This document shows, piece after piece, positions 11,177 to 22,051 of a DNA stretch of 64,000 nt. Location: positions 35,921,478 through 35,985,477 of the forward strand of contig OX377202.1 of NCBI GenBank assembly GCA_947396885.1, read 5' to 3'. This stretch comes from Heligmosomoides polygyrus polygyrus (Eukaryota > Nematoda > Chromadorea > Rhabditida > Heligmosomidae). A program made the position numbers and the translations under genes. Below the pieces are notes generated by a model. The model saw nothing but the letters and a program-made list of their open reading frames with translations. It did not search any database and was not told the origin of the DNA. Positions within the stretch are counted from its first letter, which is position 1. Each line of letters begins with the position of its first letter.

Positions 11177-13374
11177 TTACGATTTCGCGAGAAATAAACA
11201 CATTTTTATGCTAATAGGGTGTCTCACACGGAATGCCGCTCCAGGCCGACCCATATGCACATAGCTGGAGCATTTGGAGATGTTCGTTCCGTTGAGCGAG
11301 AATGGGGCATCAGGATATGGTATCCCCCTGCCTAACCTTCTCTTCACATCGATGACGACGTCGTTGTAGAATGGAGAGATCTTGGTCGTAAATCCACGGC
11401 ACAGCTCTCGAAGGACTCTGATGTACTGAGCATGAACGACCTGAGTGAGCAGGGCTTCGAGAATCGCTTCAGTCTCGATGGAGTCGAATACCTTCTTCAG
11501 GTCGACGAACTTAAGGCACAGCGGCAGCTTGTATTCTCGCGACACTTCGATGAGCTTCGTAATGGTGTGTATGGTCGATCGCACTGAATCCTCTCCCAAA
11601 TTCTGCTTGTTCGCATGGCTGTCCTTCGTCCAGCGTTCTGCTGAGCCTATTCAGGATGACTCGATTGAACAGCTTGTAGACTACGGACAGCAGGCAGATC
11701 GGGCGATAGTTGCCAATGTCGTGCACGTCTCCCCTCTTGTACTGCAAGACGGACATGCTGGCCTTCCACTGAGATGAAACCTTGCACTCCGACAGGTAAC
11801 GTGTGAAGAGCCGCGCCAGGGTGTTGATGAGCGCTGGCGGTAGGTTCTTCAGGTGTTCGGGTTTGATCCTGTCAGGACCGGGTGCTGTACGTTTCTTCAC
11901 CGACGAAATGGCGTGTCGGATCTCGGAAGGGAGAACAGAAGGAACGACGTATCCATCCTGCGGAAGATGGCATGGGGGCAGGTGGACGTGGCTATCGAAG
12001 AGATCGGAGTAGAAGTCGTGGATGACCTTCTCCATGGTCCTTCTGGAAGAGGTGACGGTTTCGTCAGGATCCGTCAGAGAGCGGTCATCTTGCTCTTGAA
12101 GTTGGCGAAGTTCCGGCGGGCTCAACGCTGCCTCTGCTGCTTCAGCCAACACTTCCGTCCTTCTCTCCTTGAGATCTTCCTTTATCGCCGCTCTGCATAG
12201 CTTTGCAAGCTCGGACGTCAGTTGGTAGTTGCCTGACGCTCGTGCTGCTCCACGCTGGCGTATAAGCTCGAGTGTTTCCGGAGATTGGCGACTCTTGGTG
12301 GTCTTCAAGCTCTCGGCTCCCTTAGCACTAGCGTGGAGATGGTGCACGAAGCGGTGGTATACCTCATCGACGTTTTCCATGACGGCGTCTTCCCAAAGGC
12401 CGGCAAGATAGGTGCAAAGGTCCCAGTTGGTGGTCGTTCTGGCTCTCCTCTTCTTGAACTTCGCGGCCTTCTCTCCTTGACGCGAAAAGCGAAACTTTGC
12501 GCGAAGGAGGCGGTGGTCCGATCCCGTGTAGAACTTGGGGACAACGGAGACGTCGGTCAGGCAATACTTGCGGTTGAAGATGATGTGGTCGATCTCGTTG
12601 TGGAACTGGCAACCGGGGGATTCCTAGGTCCATCGTAGGGAGGGAGGCTTCTGGAACTGTGAGTTTCCATGGATGGTCTTGCCGACATGGTAAACTCAGA
12701 CAGCCTTTCACCTTGCTCGTTCCACTCCAAACCGTGGGTTCCGATGTGAAGTTCTTCCGGCGACCTTCGTGGCCCGATCTTGGCGTTGAAGTCGCCGACG
12801 ATCACCTTGTAGACGGTGTGATCTACCTTATAGAACTTCTCCAGCTCCACGTAGAAGGCTTCGACCTCTTCGTCGTCGTAGTCGGATGTTGGGGCATACG
12901 CGACGAACACAGTCAAAGCTGGCCGGAGCCACATCGCTTCAGTCGCAGACACCCGATTCGGCTTGTCAGAGACTCGTACGAATCGATGTTCATGGCCAGG
13001 TGCGTGTTGACGAGGACATCAACGCCGCCTACTCCCCTGCTCTCGCATGTTCCGAGGAACGGTTCTTCTCCGGAGTCGTAGGTGGCGTGTATGAAGTGGT
13101 GTCTTCTCGTCTCGGTCAGTCCGATGACGTCGTACTTGATCTTCCTGGCTTGCATCATCATGTCCTCGATGGATTCTTCCGATGCAAGCGTGCGGGCGCT
13201 GTAAGTACAGATCGTCATCCCAGTCCTTCTCAATTTGCGCAGCCTGGATAGGCCCTGAGATTTTAGCAGCCTCTCCATACTCGTCCTTTCCATCGTTGCA
13301 GAAATGGGGGCTCTTCCAGGGTTCAGGGGAATGAGGTGCTTTAGTGTTGTTGTTTTTGACTGACTGCAATACAA
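11177..13374 (-). pseudogene. RTE-type non-LTR retrotransposon ORF, decayed
   Basis: The minus strand encodes an apurinic-type endonuclease followed by reverse transcriptase, the order of RTE elements, which nick DNA and prime reverse transcription on it. Endonuclease blocks are in two overlapping frames (13374-12913 and 12952-12557): TICTYSARTLASEES, DVIGLTETRRH, VFVAYAPTSD and KVIVGDFNAKIG. The RT part is in frame 12380-11511 (GPDRIKPEHLKN, IGNYRPICLLSVVYKL) and 11599-11177 (KFVDLKKVFDSIETEA). Compared with the copy at 38682-38867, sequence is missing between KRRLGRG and DAPFSLNGT, removing the catalytic ADD box. At least three frameshifts are present. The tail after 11230 no longer matches. 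Confidence 0.9.
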
Positions 13375-13800
13375 TGCGGCGAGGAACTCCAGTAGCCAGG
13401 CAGAATGCTCGAAGGGACGGGGCGAGACTTTTGAGTCGCCTTACGATATACTCCCAGTCTACCGAGTGTCTACCGAGTGCAAGGTTTTGGCCGAGCCGAC
13501 ACAGTTACAATCCGCACAGGCGCAAAAACATCCACGCACACTGTGAATGAACATGCCGCTCCCACGCACAAGGAACGCGTCGACCCGACACAGCGGGAGC
13601 AAGGAGTCCATCCCCTGCATCCAACCTGCATATCTGGGCAGTACACGGTCGCATTTGATTCGCGTTTTCGTTCCCCCATCCACCACGCCACGTGGCCCTG
13701 CGACAAGCGGCCCGAGATCGCTCTTAACAAGAGAACCCGAAGGCTCTCTATCGAGGGAGATCCGTGGAAATTCATACAAAGGAATTAAAACTAAACTGAA
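13375..13800 (-). mobile_element. probable 5' region of the RTE element
   Basis: Sequence upstream of the endonuclease reading on the same strand, GC-rich, with overlapping minus-strand open frames of about 100-127 codons that show no domain. It is placed with the RTE element because it is continuous with it and ends where the mariner C-terminus begins. Confidence 0.45.
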
Positions 13801-13808
13801 TTCGGTAA

Positions 13809-14067
13809 TTAATTCTCCAGAATTATCAACAATCTTTCCCAACGTACACGCAAAGATTGAATCCCGTCGTTAAAGAAATGAGCTGGCCGCGAATCGAGGA
13901 AGTTGGTCACCCAAATCCGGATTTTGTCATAGTCGGCGAACTTCTTCCCAGTCAAGGCGTGCTGCATCGAGCGGAATATGTGGTAGTCGGATGGGGCAAT
14001 GTGAGGGCTGTGCGGAAGAACCGTCCAACTAAGTTCCTCGGCTTGCGACAGGACAGGGGAGCCCTTG
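13809..14067 (-). pseudogene. mariner #1 transposase, C-terminal part
   Basis: The minus-strand frame carries the third catalytic aspartate region and the C-terminus of a mariner transposase: TVLPHSPHIAPSDYHIFRSM, then HALTGKKFADYDKIR and FFNDGIQSLRVRWERL, ending at a stop at 13809. Its upstream part is cut off at 14068 by insertion of a second mariner. The N-terminal part of probably the same copy lies at 15125-15307. Confidence 0.85.
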
Positions 14068-14069
14068 TA

Positions 14070-14955
14070 CCAGGCTGTCCAATACTTTTTGTCCGAAAAT
14101 TTCACCACTTTCATTTTTTTAACTTTATTGAAAAACAAGTCTAATCAACAATATAATCACCACAGTTACCCACAGCAGTGGCCCATCGATTGGGGAGGTC
14201 GCCGATGCCCTTCGTCCAGAAGTCCGGAGGCTGCGACTCGAAGAAGTCCGCGATGTCGGATTTGAGATTGTCGTAGTTGGTGAATTTTCTTCCGGCCAAA
14301 TTGTGCTTCAGCGGGCGGAACAAGTGGTATCGGAGGGGGCGAGGTCCGGGGAATACGGCGGATGGGCAACCCTCTCCCAGCCGAGCGTCGCCAACTTCTG
14401 CTGGGTCTCCTTCGCCACGTGGGGGCCTGCGTTGTCGTGCAGCAGGTGGACCGAGGCCCGTCGGGGACGCTTTTATCGGATGGCGGCGGCTAGTTTCTCG
14501 AGCTGATCGTTGTAGATGGAGGAGGTGACCGTCCTGCCTTGTGGGAGCAGCTCGAAGTACAGCATGCCCTTGGCGTCCCACCAGCAGCACAGCATGATCT
14601 TCAGCGGGTGTTCCCTGTCCTCGAGGCTCGTGTCGCCGCTTTCGAAACGATTGAACCAGCGCCTGACTGTGCGTTGGGACACTGCATCCTCCTTGCACGC
14701 TCTGCAGATGTTGGCGACCGCTGTGCCCGTGTCGTTGCCCAGCAGCCACTCGCAGTACACGAACCTACGAATTCGACCTTGGTCCATTTTAGCTTGTACT
14801 GGTAGCTAGACGTGGCGACTGCGCCTCATATACCCCTAGCGTGGAACTCTGGAGAACTTTCTAGAAGGTTTTTACACTTGCCTGATATTACAACACTTCT
14901 AAGGAAAAGTATAGAATTTTGAAAATTTTCGGACAGGAATTATTGGACAGCCTGG
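14070..14955 (-). mobile_element. mariner #2, internally deleted, nested in mariner #1
   Basis: An 886-bp element with terminal inverted repeats CCAGGCTGTCCAATA (14070 onward) and its complement TATTGGACAGCCTGG (ending 14955). It is flanked on both sides by TA (14068-14069 and 14956-14957), the mariner target duplication. It separates the N- and C-terminal parts of mariner #1, so it inserted later. Confidence 0.85.
14141..14787 (-). pseudogene. mariner #2 transposase pseudogene
   Basis: Begins at an ATG at 14787 (MDQGRIRRFVYCEWLL) with a helix-turn-helix region (QRTVRRWFNRFESGDTSLED). It then jumps straight to the IMLCCWWDAKG block, so roughly 100 residues including the first catalytic aspartate are deleted. 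The second aspartate block (LHDNAGPH) and the third ([16 protein letters not shown]) lie in other frames, showing at least two frameshifts. It ends near 14141 with WATAVGNCGDYIVD, the usual mariner C-terminus. Non-functional, though the TIRs are intact enough for mobilisation by a partner. Confidence 0.88.
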
Positions 14956-15124
14956 TATTATCAGCAAATTGGTATAGGACATGTCAACTCAATTTAGATT
15001 TAAACTTGGAGCAGGATATGGAGTAGGATTTAGAGCAGACATGCTCTACTGCAAGCTCCGGAGTCGATATTGTCGCACCAGCTTCAACGGCAGTCCGTGA
15101 GCCGTCGCTACCCAGGATAGGCAC

Positions 15125-15307
15125 CTACTCTTCGTCTTCAAGACTTTCGCAAACGGCGGCAAAACGTTGAAACCACCGCTCGCCTTGTATTTTGAGAACG
15201 ACATCTTCGTCAAATGCAGCTACCAACCAATGATGCGATTCCGCAGCGGATTTCTTCAATTTGAAGTCGTCGAGCAGGCTCGTGCGCACAATCATTTTCT
15301 GGTCCAT
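15125..15307 (-). pseudogene. mariner #1 transposase, N-terminal part
   Basis: The minus-strand ATG at 15307 starts MDQKMIVRTSLLDDFKLKKS and continues through a helix-turn-helix-like segment to GERWFQRF and ESLEDEE, a standard mariner N-terminal layout, then hits a stop at 15125. The middle of the protein is missing or unrecognisable in 14958-15124. Confidence 0.75.
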
Positions 15308-15576
15308 TGTAGACTAAGGCTATAATTTTAAAAACAGATGAGGGAATGATGTGGGAAAATTAGGAAATGTAGAAGATAAAACGCCGCGAAAACTGACCTA
15401 AGCGAGCTCACAACCGATGCGAATAATTGTGAAAAGAAGGCCACAATATAAGCGACATTCCGTCTGGGACAACCTAGTAATTGAGGAGTGGGATTCTTCC
15501 TATATGACTAGTTCTCCCCGTTCACACATACGCTTCAGACCCTTCCCTTGTCAGTGCATTACAGTGGATACAGTGA
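15308..15576. other. unassigned sequence
   Basis: Nothing recognised. The right end of mariner #1 may lie in its first 50 bp, but no terminal repeat was identified. Confidence 0.3.
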
Positions 15577-16023
15577 ATGCAGACCACTCAAACAGTGAGG
15601 ACTCATTTTGAGACAACCTCTTCATTAGACAATATTTCTAGTTCTCTGCCTAGTTTCCGAACGTATCAAATACGGAAATGTATAATCGAAAATGCAGTAA
15701 TGAAATCAAATGCAACAATTTCAAGGGAGCGTTGTCAGTTCGACGAATATCTTGGATGGATAAGAAACCAAACCGTGCTCTCTTACTCTAGCCTTTCCGT
15801 CCCCTTCCCATATCGCCATTCACATCCCATTGCCCAGGTCCTCTTCTCCAACTATGTCAGAAATCAGAAGCACACCATAAAGTACAGATTGCAAACGGAG
15901 AAAGGCTGCATGCGAACTTTATCTCCCTTCTCACATGACGAAATATTTGGATCCTCCTTGTCAAATTTGAAAAAAACCAAAACCCTGCCAGGAACTGTGA
16001 TCACCTCCATGATCATGATGTAA
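15577..16023 (+). CDS. hypothetical ORF, 148 codons
   Basis: An ATG-initiated open frame (MQTTQTVRTHFETTSSLDNI) of 148 codons. No domain, signal peptide or membrane segment is evident, and there are no clear splice signals. It is long for chance in this composition but may still be spurious. Confidence 0.18.
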   Translation: MQTTQTVRTHFETTSSLDNISSSLPSFRTYQIRKCIIENAVMKSNATISRERCQFDEYLGWIRNQTVLSYSSLSVPFPYRHSHPIAQVLFSNYVRNQKHTIKYRLQTEKGCMRTLSPFSHDEIFGSSLSNLKKTKTLPGTVITSMIMM

Positions 16024-17664
16024 GAGGCATAACGCGACTTTTGTCGACGGAGAATGTAAAGTCGCCTTCGAAAGGTTCAGTAATTGTTGTACAGTCAAAA
16101 AAGGAAAAACCCGAGCAATCAGACCTATACCACAAAAAAGAATAAAAAAGCATGGCGAAAAAAAGACTGTGGCTGAATGACCGTTGAAGGGAAAGTTTGC
16201 AGTCGATTAGAGGTCATGTTTTCTTTCTCCGTTGCTAGTCAGTCATACTACTGACTGTATCGTTCACTAGCCCACCTTATATGAAATAGAAAATACTCAT
16301 GCGCCATGAACGGTAATGCCCTCGGATGTCTTTTTGAGTTCCGATTCCTTATGAATGGGACAGCATTCGCGATATACAGCTGCACAGCAATACAGCTATG
16401 AATATGTAACCATACAGCCCAAATGAGTTGTGGAAAATTAAGGGGTTCATGAAAATCCACACGCATGGACCTGTAGAAGGAGCTGCAATCGACAAAGCCT
16501 TTGATTCTGCGCTCAAGCCAGACCTTTCCTTCATAGTCAGTTTGGTGGCTTCATGCCAGAATTGTTCGGGAGTGAGAGGAGTCGCTGCGCTCTACTGGAC
16601 GTACACACTAGGCAAGTTACTTTCAGACAAGGATGCACTCAAAGGTGACTTAAAGGCTTCACCGGAGGCCCGTGTTATGGCGTATTTAATCTGAACGACG
16701 ACTTATGAAAGGAGAGTCGAGTTGAGCAAAAAAATTATATCCTGTTCATACTAGCCTAGAGAAGGGCAGTACAAATACACAAGTGTCGCTATAAAGGACT
16801 GTGTGACAGTAAAAGGCTTGGTTGACTTGAGTGTCAATCGGCACTACATACACCTCTGTACCAGTACTTCCAATTCAAAGCCTCAAACGTTGTTTAATAA
16901 CTGCATTTTCTTTAACGTTTTACCAGCTTCTTTCTATTTAGAAAAACGCCAGAGTGAGAATCGTAATTAGAGAGGTAATCAACCCCGAAATGCTAGAAAA
17001 AGCACCTATGGTAGTTCAAGCCAGCTATGAGGAAACTAATTATGTTAGAGTAGCTTAGCACATTCTCAGCAGAAAACACGGTTTTAAATACCTCATAAAA
17101 GTTGTGTTTTAAAGCTTGCGGCGTGACAATCGTGGAATACTTCGACACCGAGCCGCTGCAAAAACGCGTTAGCGGAATTCGGTGCATGCCAGCCCTTATA
17201 CAAGATTAGCCGTAATTTTTGGTCTTTGGGCGGAAAAACGCAAACGAACGCTTTTTCGTCGCAATTATCCTCGGAAGGGAGATGATCGGCCGTGACGGGG
17301 GTCAGCGTAGTAATTTTTGCCAATCTTTCGGCGTTGGCTACCTGACTGGAAGGAGAACTCGATGCCGATCTGGAATGCATCATTCGTTTTACAACTCAAT
17401 CAATTCGAGGTGCGCTATTTGAAAGCGGCGTAAACAGCGTTCTTTTGCGCCTTTCCCGCTCGAAACCAAGAGATTCGGCCGGTGCTGCTATAAAGTGCTG
17501 TCGCGTGGTTAGTAAACTAAATGATAAGCTTTGAGGAACCCTTTATTGTCAGGTTTGATGACTCGGCAAAAACGAATCATTCCTTACTCCTACAACACTC
17601 GATTCCGCCGTCCAAATGCTTTGCTTGTCAGCGAAGTAGTAGAGAAAACATTATTTTTGAGTGC
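16024..17664. other. unassigned intergenic sequence
   Basis: Several open frames of 65-96 codons. The plausible ones are plus 16449-16694 and minus 17093-17383, but none is recognisable. No repeats or RNA genes identified. Confidence 0.35.
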
Positions 17665-17732
17665 AGTGCACGAGACAGTATTGTAAAAATCCGACTCCTG
17701 AATTTGACGCCGTAACCCGGCGTTCGATTGGG
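17665..17732 (+). repeat. left arm of a 1.6-kb spaced inverted repeat
   Basis: About 68 bp matching the reverse complement of 19189-19257 with few differences. The shared core runs from GTGCACGAG through AAAAATCCGACTCCTGAATTTGAC to CGTAACCCGGCGTTCGATT. Similarity continues weakly outward with a gap near 17605-17660. Possibly a terminal repeat of an unknown DNA transposon or two inverted copies of a dispersed repeat. Confidence 0.85.
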
Positions 17733-17892
17733 TCGCGGTCGGTCCTTTAAACTCGTGACGTAATCGCACAGTATGTAGCGGGTGTCGGCAGGCGCTTCGA
17801 ACATTCTACTATCACGATGTTTTGAAGGATCCGCGCAGTGGTGGAGGGTAATGTTAAGACTAATCGAGCGGATCTCGAATACCTTGGCCTCC

Positions 17893-18399
17893 TTAGCAGA
17901 ACTTTCTGTACCTTGTTCTGATGATCAACTGTGACGTAACACTGGTCCTTAACTTAGCATGCTTGCAAGGAAGGATGTTTTGTAGATGTTCAAATAGACC
18001 TCGTTCACGGAGTTTATAGCGTCTGGAGCCCCTCCACAAGATGAGTCTATTGGACGGTAGGACTGGTAAGTATCTGATGAAGACTACCTCACAATGGAAA
18101 CATCTAGAGGCCAAAATTCTAAGAGATCTCGGGAAAGCAATTGTTTCATAGCTTCGACGGCATCCTGTATCCAGTATACGGAGTGCTTCGAGCATCTTAA
18201 CCAGGGATTGGGACAGGTCTATCATATTTACCTTCAAATGGGAAGACCTGTGCGTAATGGTAGCTTTTGCATCAGACACCAAGCCCTTATCTTCTGTGCT
18301 TAACGTCAGAAATTGAGTCCTGGACGTTTCCAGGTAGTCAGCGAGGTTCTTTCGAGGCGTTTTTGGACCTGCCAGGATCATAGGTAACATATGGCACAT
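17893..18399 (-). CDS. unrecognised 168-aa ORF inside the inverted-repeat pair
   Basis: The minus-strand ATG at 18399 opens 168 codons (MCHMLPMILAGPKTPRKNLA) to a stop at 17893. The first half (LADYLETSRTQFLTL, VNMIDLSQSLVKMLEALR) looks helical and could resemble the N-terminus of a BEL-type Gag, but I cannot confirm this. The second half is Arg/Leu-rich without motifs. It sits between arms 17665-17732 and 19189-19257, so it may be cargo or a remnant coding part of a transposon. Confidence 0.35.
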   Translation of the reverse strand: MCHMLPMILAGPKTPRKNLADYLETSRTQFLTLSTEDKGLVSDAKATITHRSSHLKVNMIDLSQSLVKMLEALRILDTGCRRSYETIAFPRSLRILASRCFHCEVVFIRYLPVLPSNRLILWRGSRRYKLRERGLFEHLQNILPCKHAKLRTSVTSQLIIRTRYRKFC

Positions 18400-18510
18400 G
18401 GCTGTAAGCGCAAATTGGCTTGTGGGGTGGGGGGGGGGGGGAGGGGAGTCAACATGTACAGTGGCTATCCGCCTTGATAAGAAGGCGTATGTATGTCGAA
18501 TAGCATTAGA
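18400..18510. other. G-run and unassigned sequence
   Basis: A poly-G tract near 18425-18442 and nothing else. Confidence 0.5.
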
Positions 18511-18580
18511 AATGGCCTAGCTCAGTAGTAAAACACAAGACACTGCATAGTGCTGTCCTATAGGGTGAGCCTCACCCTCT
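18511..18580 (+). repeat. tRNA-derived SINE-like or tRNA pseudogene
   Basis: TGGCCTAGCTCAGTAGT (18513 on) closely fits a tRNA D-arm and A box. About 50 nt later the perfect hairpin AGGGTGAG-C-CTCACCCT (18562-18578) occupies the T-arm position, with GAGCC remaining of a B box. There is no intact cloverleaf or CCA-adjacent acceptor, so it is not a functional tRNA. Confidence 0.5.
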
Positions 18581-19188
18581 TCATTATACGGAAGATCTTA
18601 CTGTTGAGAGTGAGAAAGTGTTCATGAGCTCATGGAGAGCAAATTGAGACACATATGACCAACATTCTTCATCTCAGTTAAGTTCTCCAGTTTTTCGAGC
18701 TGTCCTAGAATATGTACACAGAATGGGAATGTGTCGATTCATGCCACTCCACTGTCGCAAAGACGGTAGGAATGATCTTAGGAGCGTTGGTAGGCCTCTA
18801 CTATGAATACTATGAGGACATTCAAGTGTCTAGTTAGATCTCGAAAGTCTCAAAGAAGGGAGAGAGCTTTCGTTCATCCTTAGATAGCTCTGGAGTGTCG
18901 TTAAAGAAGTTATCTGCTTGCAGCGTATAAGTTGTGATTAGCTCCTTCACTCCTTAGAAAATATTTCCCTCCTATAATTGCTCGCAACGGCTTCAGTGTA
19001 TCCTCCTAGACGAGTCAATGCAACCGGCCTTAGCGTGACGTAGTCGGTCTCAGTCCCTCTAGATTTCATAACATTGTGTTTGGAGACTTACTTATCGCGA
19101 CCGTGAGCTCATGACTCACACGTGAACCAAGTATGGAAACATTCGCGCCCGTTTTGAATCTGCCCTGCCGCCCTCGCAACCGCGCCCT
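18581..19188. other. unassigned sequence
   Basis: Nothing recognised. Confidence 0.35.
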
Positions 19189-19257
19189 AATCGAACGCCG
19201 GGTTACGGTGTCAAATTCAGGAGTCGGATTTTTATAATACTGTGTGCACGAGCACTA
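19189..19257 (-). repeat. right arm of the 1.6-kb spaced inverted repeat
   Basis: Reverse-complement partner of 17665-17732, running AATCGAACGCCGGGTTACGG to GTGCACGAGCACTAAA. The arms are about 1.45 kb apart. Confidence 0.85.
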
Positions 19258-19689
19258 AATGGCGGAATGTCGAGTGCGCTAAAGGTACTCCGATCACTCT
19301 GAATGGCGAACAATACCTGCAGGAAGTCTATAAACTAGTAGAGCGCTTTCTTAGGGTCAAGGGCTTCAAGAATTCTGTGTTCTTAAGCATTCTATCTTGC
19401 ACAGTGCCTCAGAAGAATTTCATTTAGTTATTAAGTAGAAATATGATTGAGTAGAGCCGTCGCAAAGTAGATGCAAAGTAGATGAGAACCCTCATTCACT
19501 ATACAAGACGCCAATGGACACTTAACTAGCAACACGGCAAGTGTTGCTATTACATAAAGAACTACGAATGCCACAAATGACCTGTGTACATGCAGGATGT
19601 AGAAAGCTCGTTCTTGCAAAGCACCAGTGGAACGCGATGAGGGGCGAGAGTTCTTAGATCAGTTAAATACTGGAAGATCTTATGGTTTG
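19258..19689. other. unassigned sequence
   Basis: No gene or repeat recognised. Confidence 0.35.
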
Positions 19690-19877
19690 ATCGGGGATTG
19701 GTAGAGCAGTCGGATGAGGCGCCAGCTTTCGCGTGCACTCCGGTTGAAGGCTCATGGATATTCCGTCTAGACCAGCAAAGCTTTCTATCTCTCCGGGGTT
19801 GGTGAATTGGTACCAGATTTGTCTGGCGAGGATTAGACATTCACCTGTCCATCGGATGGCCAAGTCATTGTAGAGTA
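19690..19877 (+). repeat. tRNA-derived SINE family, copy A
   Basis: The head GGTAGAGCAGTCGGATGAGG resembles the 3' half of a tRNA D-arm plus anticodon arm, and CCGGTTGAAGG stands where a B box would be. The body contains CCGGGGTTGGTGAATTGG and the tail TCATTGTAGAG. The same order of blocks recurs at 37604-37785 (same strand) and, inverted, at 22052-22210, which defines a dispersed family. Confidence 0.65.
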
Positions 19878-20350
19878 CCGGACGCGTCTTTTGAATAGAC
19901 GCCGATAAAGCCACACTTTTGCGGTTTTTGCGTTTTTTTGCTATAACTCGCCAAAAACTCATCCATTTGAAAAACCTAGAGTACAGAGCTCAGGAGATCG
20001 AGCTATATCGTATGGTGTATACATTTCACATGAAAGATCAAAAATTGCCAGAATTGAAAACTTGCGCTCCATTAAGAAGGTCGGCCGCGGACGAGTTGTC
20101 GGCCGCAAGGCGTTGAAAACCCTTGCATGCTCACAATTCCTCTAATTTGAGGTTTTTGAGAAACGGTTGGCACCGTTCGTCTCTTCGAGATCTACACAAA
20201 CATGTTTACAACTTCGCCAAACTACCGCATTTTCGCAGTGGGTGGTCAAAGATGACCGGAGCAGACTTTTGTTTATAATCAAGGACTTGCATGTTCTAGG
20301 AGCATCTCAAGCATGGCGTAAGGTGTTTTGTCATGCCAGGAATCCTCTGA
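19878..20350. other. unassigned sequence
   Basis: AT-rich start, then GTCGGCCGC repeated twice near 20080-20105. No gene recognised. Confidence 0.35.
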
Positions 20351-20399
20351 GAGTGCGCCGTGCAAAATGCATATACATAGGATCGAACCTATCAGTCGA
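20351..20399 (-). repeat. direct repeat with T-arm-like hairpin, copy 1
   Basis: About 49 bp repeated at 20495-20539. On the minus strand it contains GGTTCGATCC (20380-20389), an exact B-box consensus, inside a hairpin ATAGG/CCTAT. Confidence 0.6.
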
Positions 20400-20494
20400 G
20401 GGGGACAGTTTGTAGAGTGACCATTTAGGAGTTTTATGAGAAATTCTCAGCCGCCCTGCTCAGGAATTGCTGTATCTATTCCGGCGAGACTTTG

Positions 20495-20539
20495 GAGTGC
20501 GCAGTGCACAATGTATATAGGATCGAACCTATCAATCGA
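20495..20539 (-). repeat. direct repeat with T-arm-like hairpin, copy 2
   Basis: Second copy of the repeat at 20351-20399, 140 bp downstream, with the same minus-strand GGTTCGATCC (20520-20529) and a 4-bp deletion. Confidence 0.6.
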
Positions 20540-22051
20540 CTGGGCGCGACAGCGCAAATTGCACCGCAGGCGTGTTCTGAGCGCAATAACTCTGTCAAGT
20601 TTGAGTCTTTCCGGCTACAAGTTGTGGATTTTGTAGGCAGTAGAAAGTTCAAGAAGCGCGCTGCGAAAATGCAGGCAAACCTTGTGTGACGACATGTATG
20701 GCCAAATATGCATTCAAATTGCTTCTACGACATTCCGTAGAGATATCGTGCATAGCGCGTCCCAAATCGGGATTGATTCACCCCGTCCGTTATCCTTTTT
20801 CCCTCTCGAGCGCTAACCTTCAAGTACAGGAAAAGGATTATGAGCCCTGGAGCAGGCGGACGTTTTCAAAAACAAAAACCTAAGACGGAAACAAAATTCG
20901 GTGGTGTTCACGTTCACCTTCCTTTGAGCACTTGTGAACTTCATAGCTCATACGTGTACTCGCCTTCCCTTCAAAAGCTTTTGAAAACATTGTCTATTTA
21001 TTTATTTATTTATAAATGCATCAAATCTGCGCTTGCTAAAGAACAGTAACGTTGAAAAGTACTTTTTGCGGCTTAAATAAACAATACAAGCAAAACCGAG
21101 TGTATGTCGTAGGATGCCACTTTGAATACATAAAGCTAAGAAAGCTGTTTCCTGGGTATTCGTTTCGTATATTATAGGCGTTCTTGTGGCAACGGTATCT
21201 ATAATAAGATGAGGTATCACACTGTGATTAAGATGCGCTGATTGATTTGCGATGATTTCTAAAATTGCTCTCCTTTCTCTCCTTTTCATACCTTAAAGCA
21301 TGCGCCACATGTAAAACGTACAACGAAGAATGATCGATGCTTGAAATTTCATGGATTGAGCTGAACGTGAATAACAAGTTCACCTCTCGTCACTGAAATG
21401 AGATAGTAACACTTTTCGCCACATTCGTTAGATAATACGGTCGTTAAGTCAAAAGCTTTCCATTGTGGTTCAAGAAGGAGAGAAAGGTGCTTGCGCTTCG
21501 AAGATCTCCTCTATTCTTCGATCTTTAGGAAGAAATCCTCTCCGAATCTCAAGAAGCAAAGAGGGCCTAGCAGCTTTGCATGTCTAGCTTCTTTCCTTTC
21601 GAGCTTCCAACAATGCGAACAATTTTCTCGTTTTTGTCTCAGCTCGCTAACAGGTTCCCCAATTGGCCTCCACCTCAACCGTCAGATTTCAACGTTTCTC
21701 TTGGTCGTTGCTGATCTATTTTCGTCTTGCGCCTATTCCCATTTATTACACATTTTTATAGCAGTAGTTTTTCCGATCATGATCTGCGTCTTTATGTTCC
21801 AAAGAACACGCCAAACCTAGGATGGGTCAAGAGCTGTGGGTTCCTGGACCCGGCTTCAAGCAGTTGCTAACTAATCATAGTACTATGCGGAGGTGCATTG
21901 TAGGCAAACATAGGCTTTGAGAGGATAAAGGAGAAAGGAAGGCGCTAATCAGTCTCAACGTGCACTACTTCTATCATGGAGACAGTTTAAGTACGTATTC
22001 GACCTATACGATGAAATGTTGTTATCAGTTTTGTTACCATTGAGAAATTCA
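20540..22051. other. unassigned intergenic sequence
   Basis: Includes a short TTTA microsatellite near 20996-21013 and open frames up to 109 codons (plus 21491-21820, not ATG-initiated). Nothing recognised. Confidence 0.35.

Noticed and set aside
12305..12638. Plus-strand and alternate-frame ORFs of 79-117 codons over the RTE element
   Set aside because: They are opposite or out of frame to the clear endonuclease-RT reading on the minus strand.
14141..14749. 202-codon minus-strand ORF over mariner #2 taken as one protein
   Set aside because: Only its C-terminal third is in the transposase frame; the first two thirds are an out-of-frame reading of the same gene.
18511..18580. Functional tRNA gene
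   Set aside because: The D-arm region is good, but the B box is disrupted and no 7-bp acceptor stem pairs around it.
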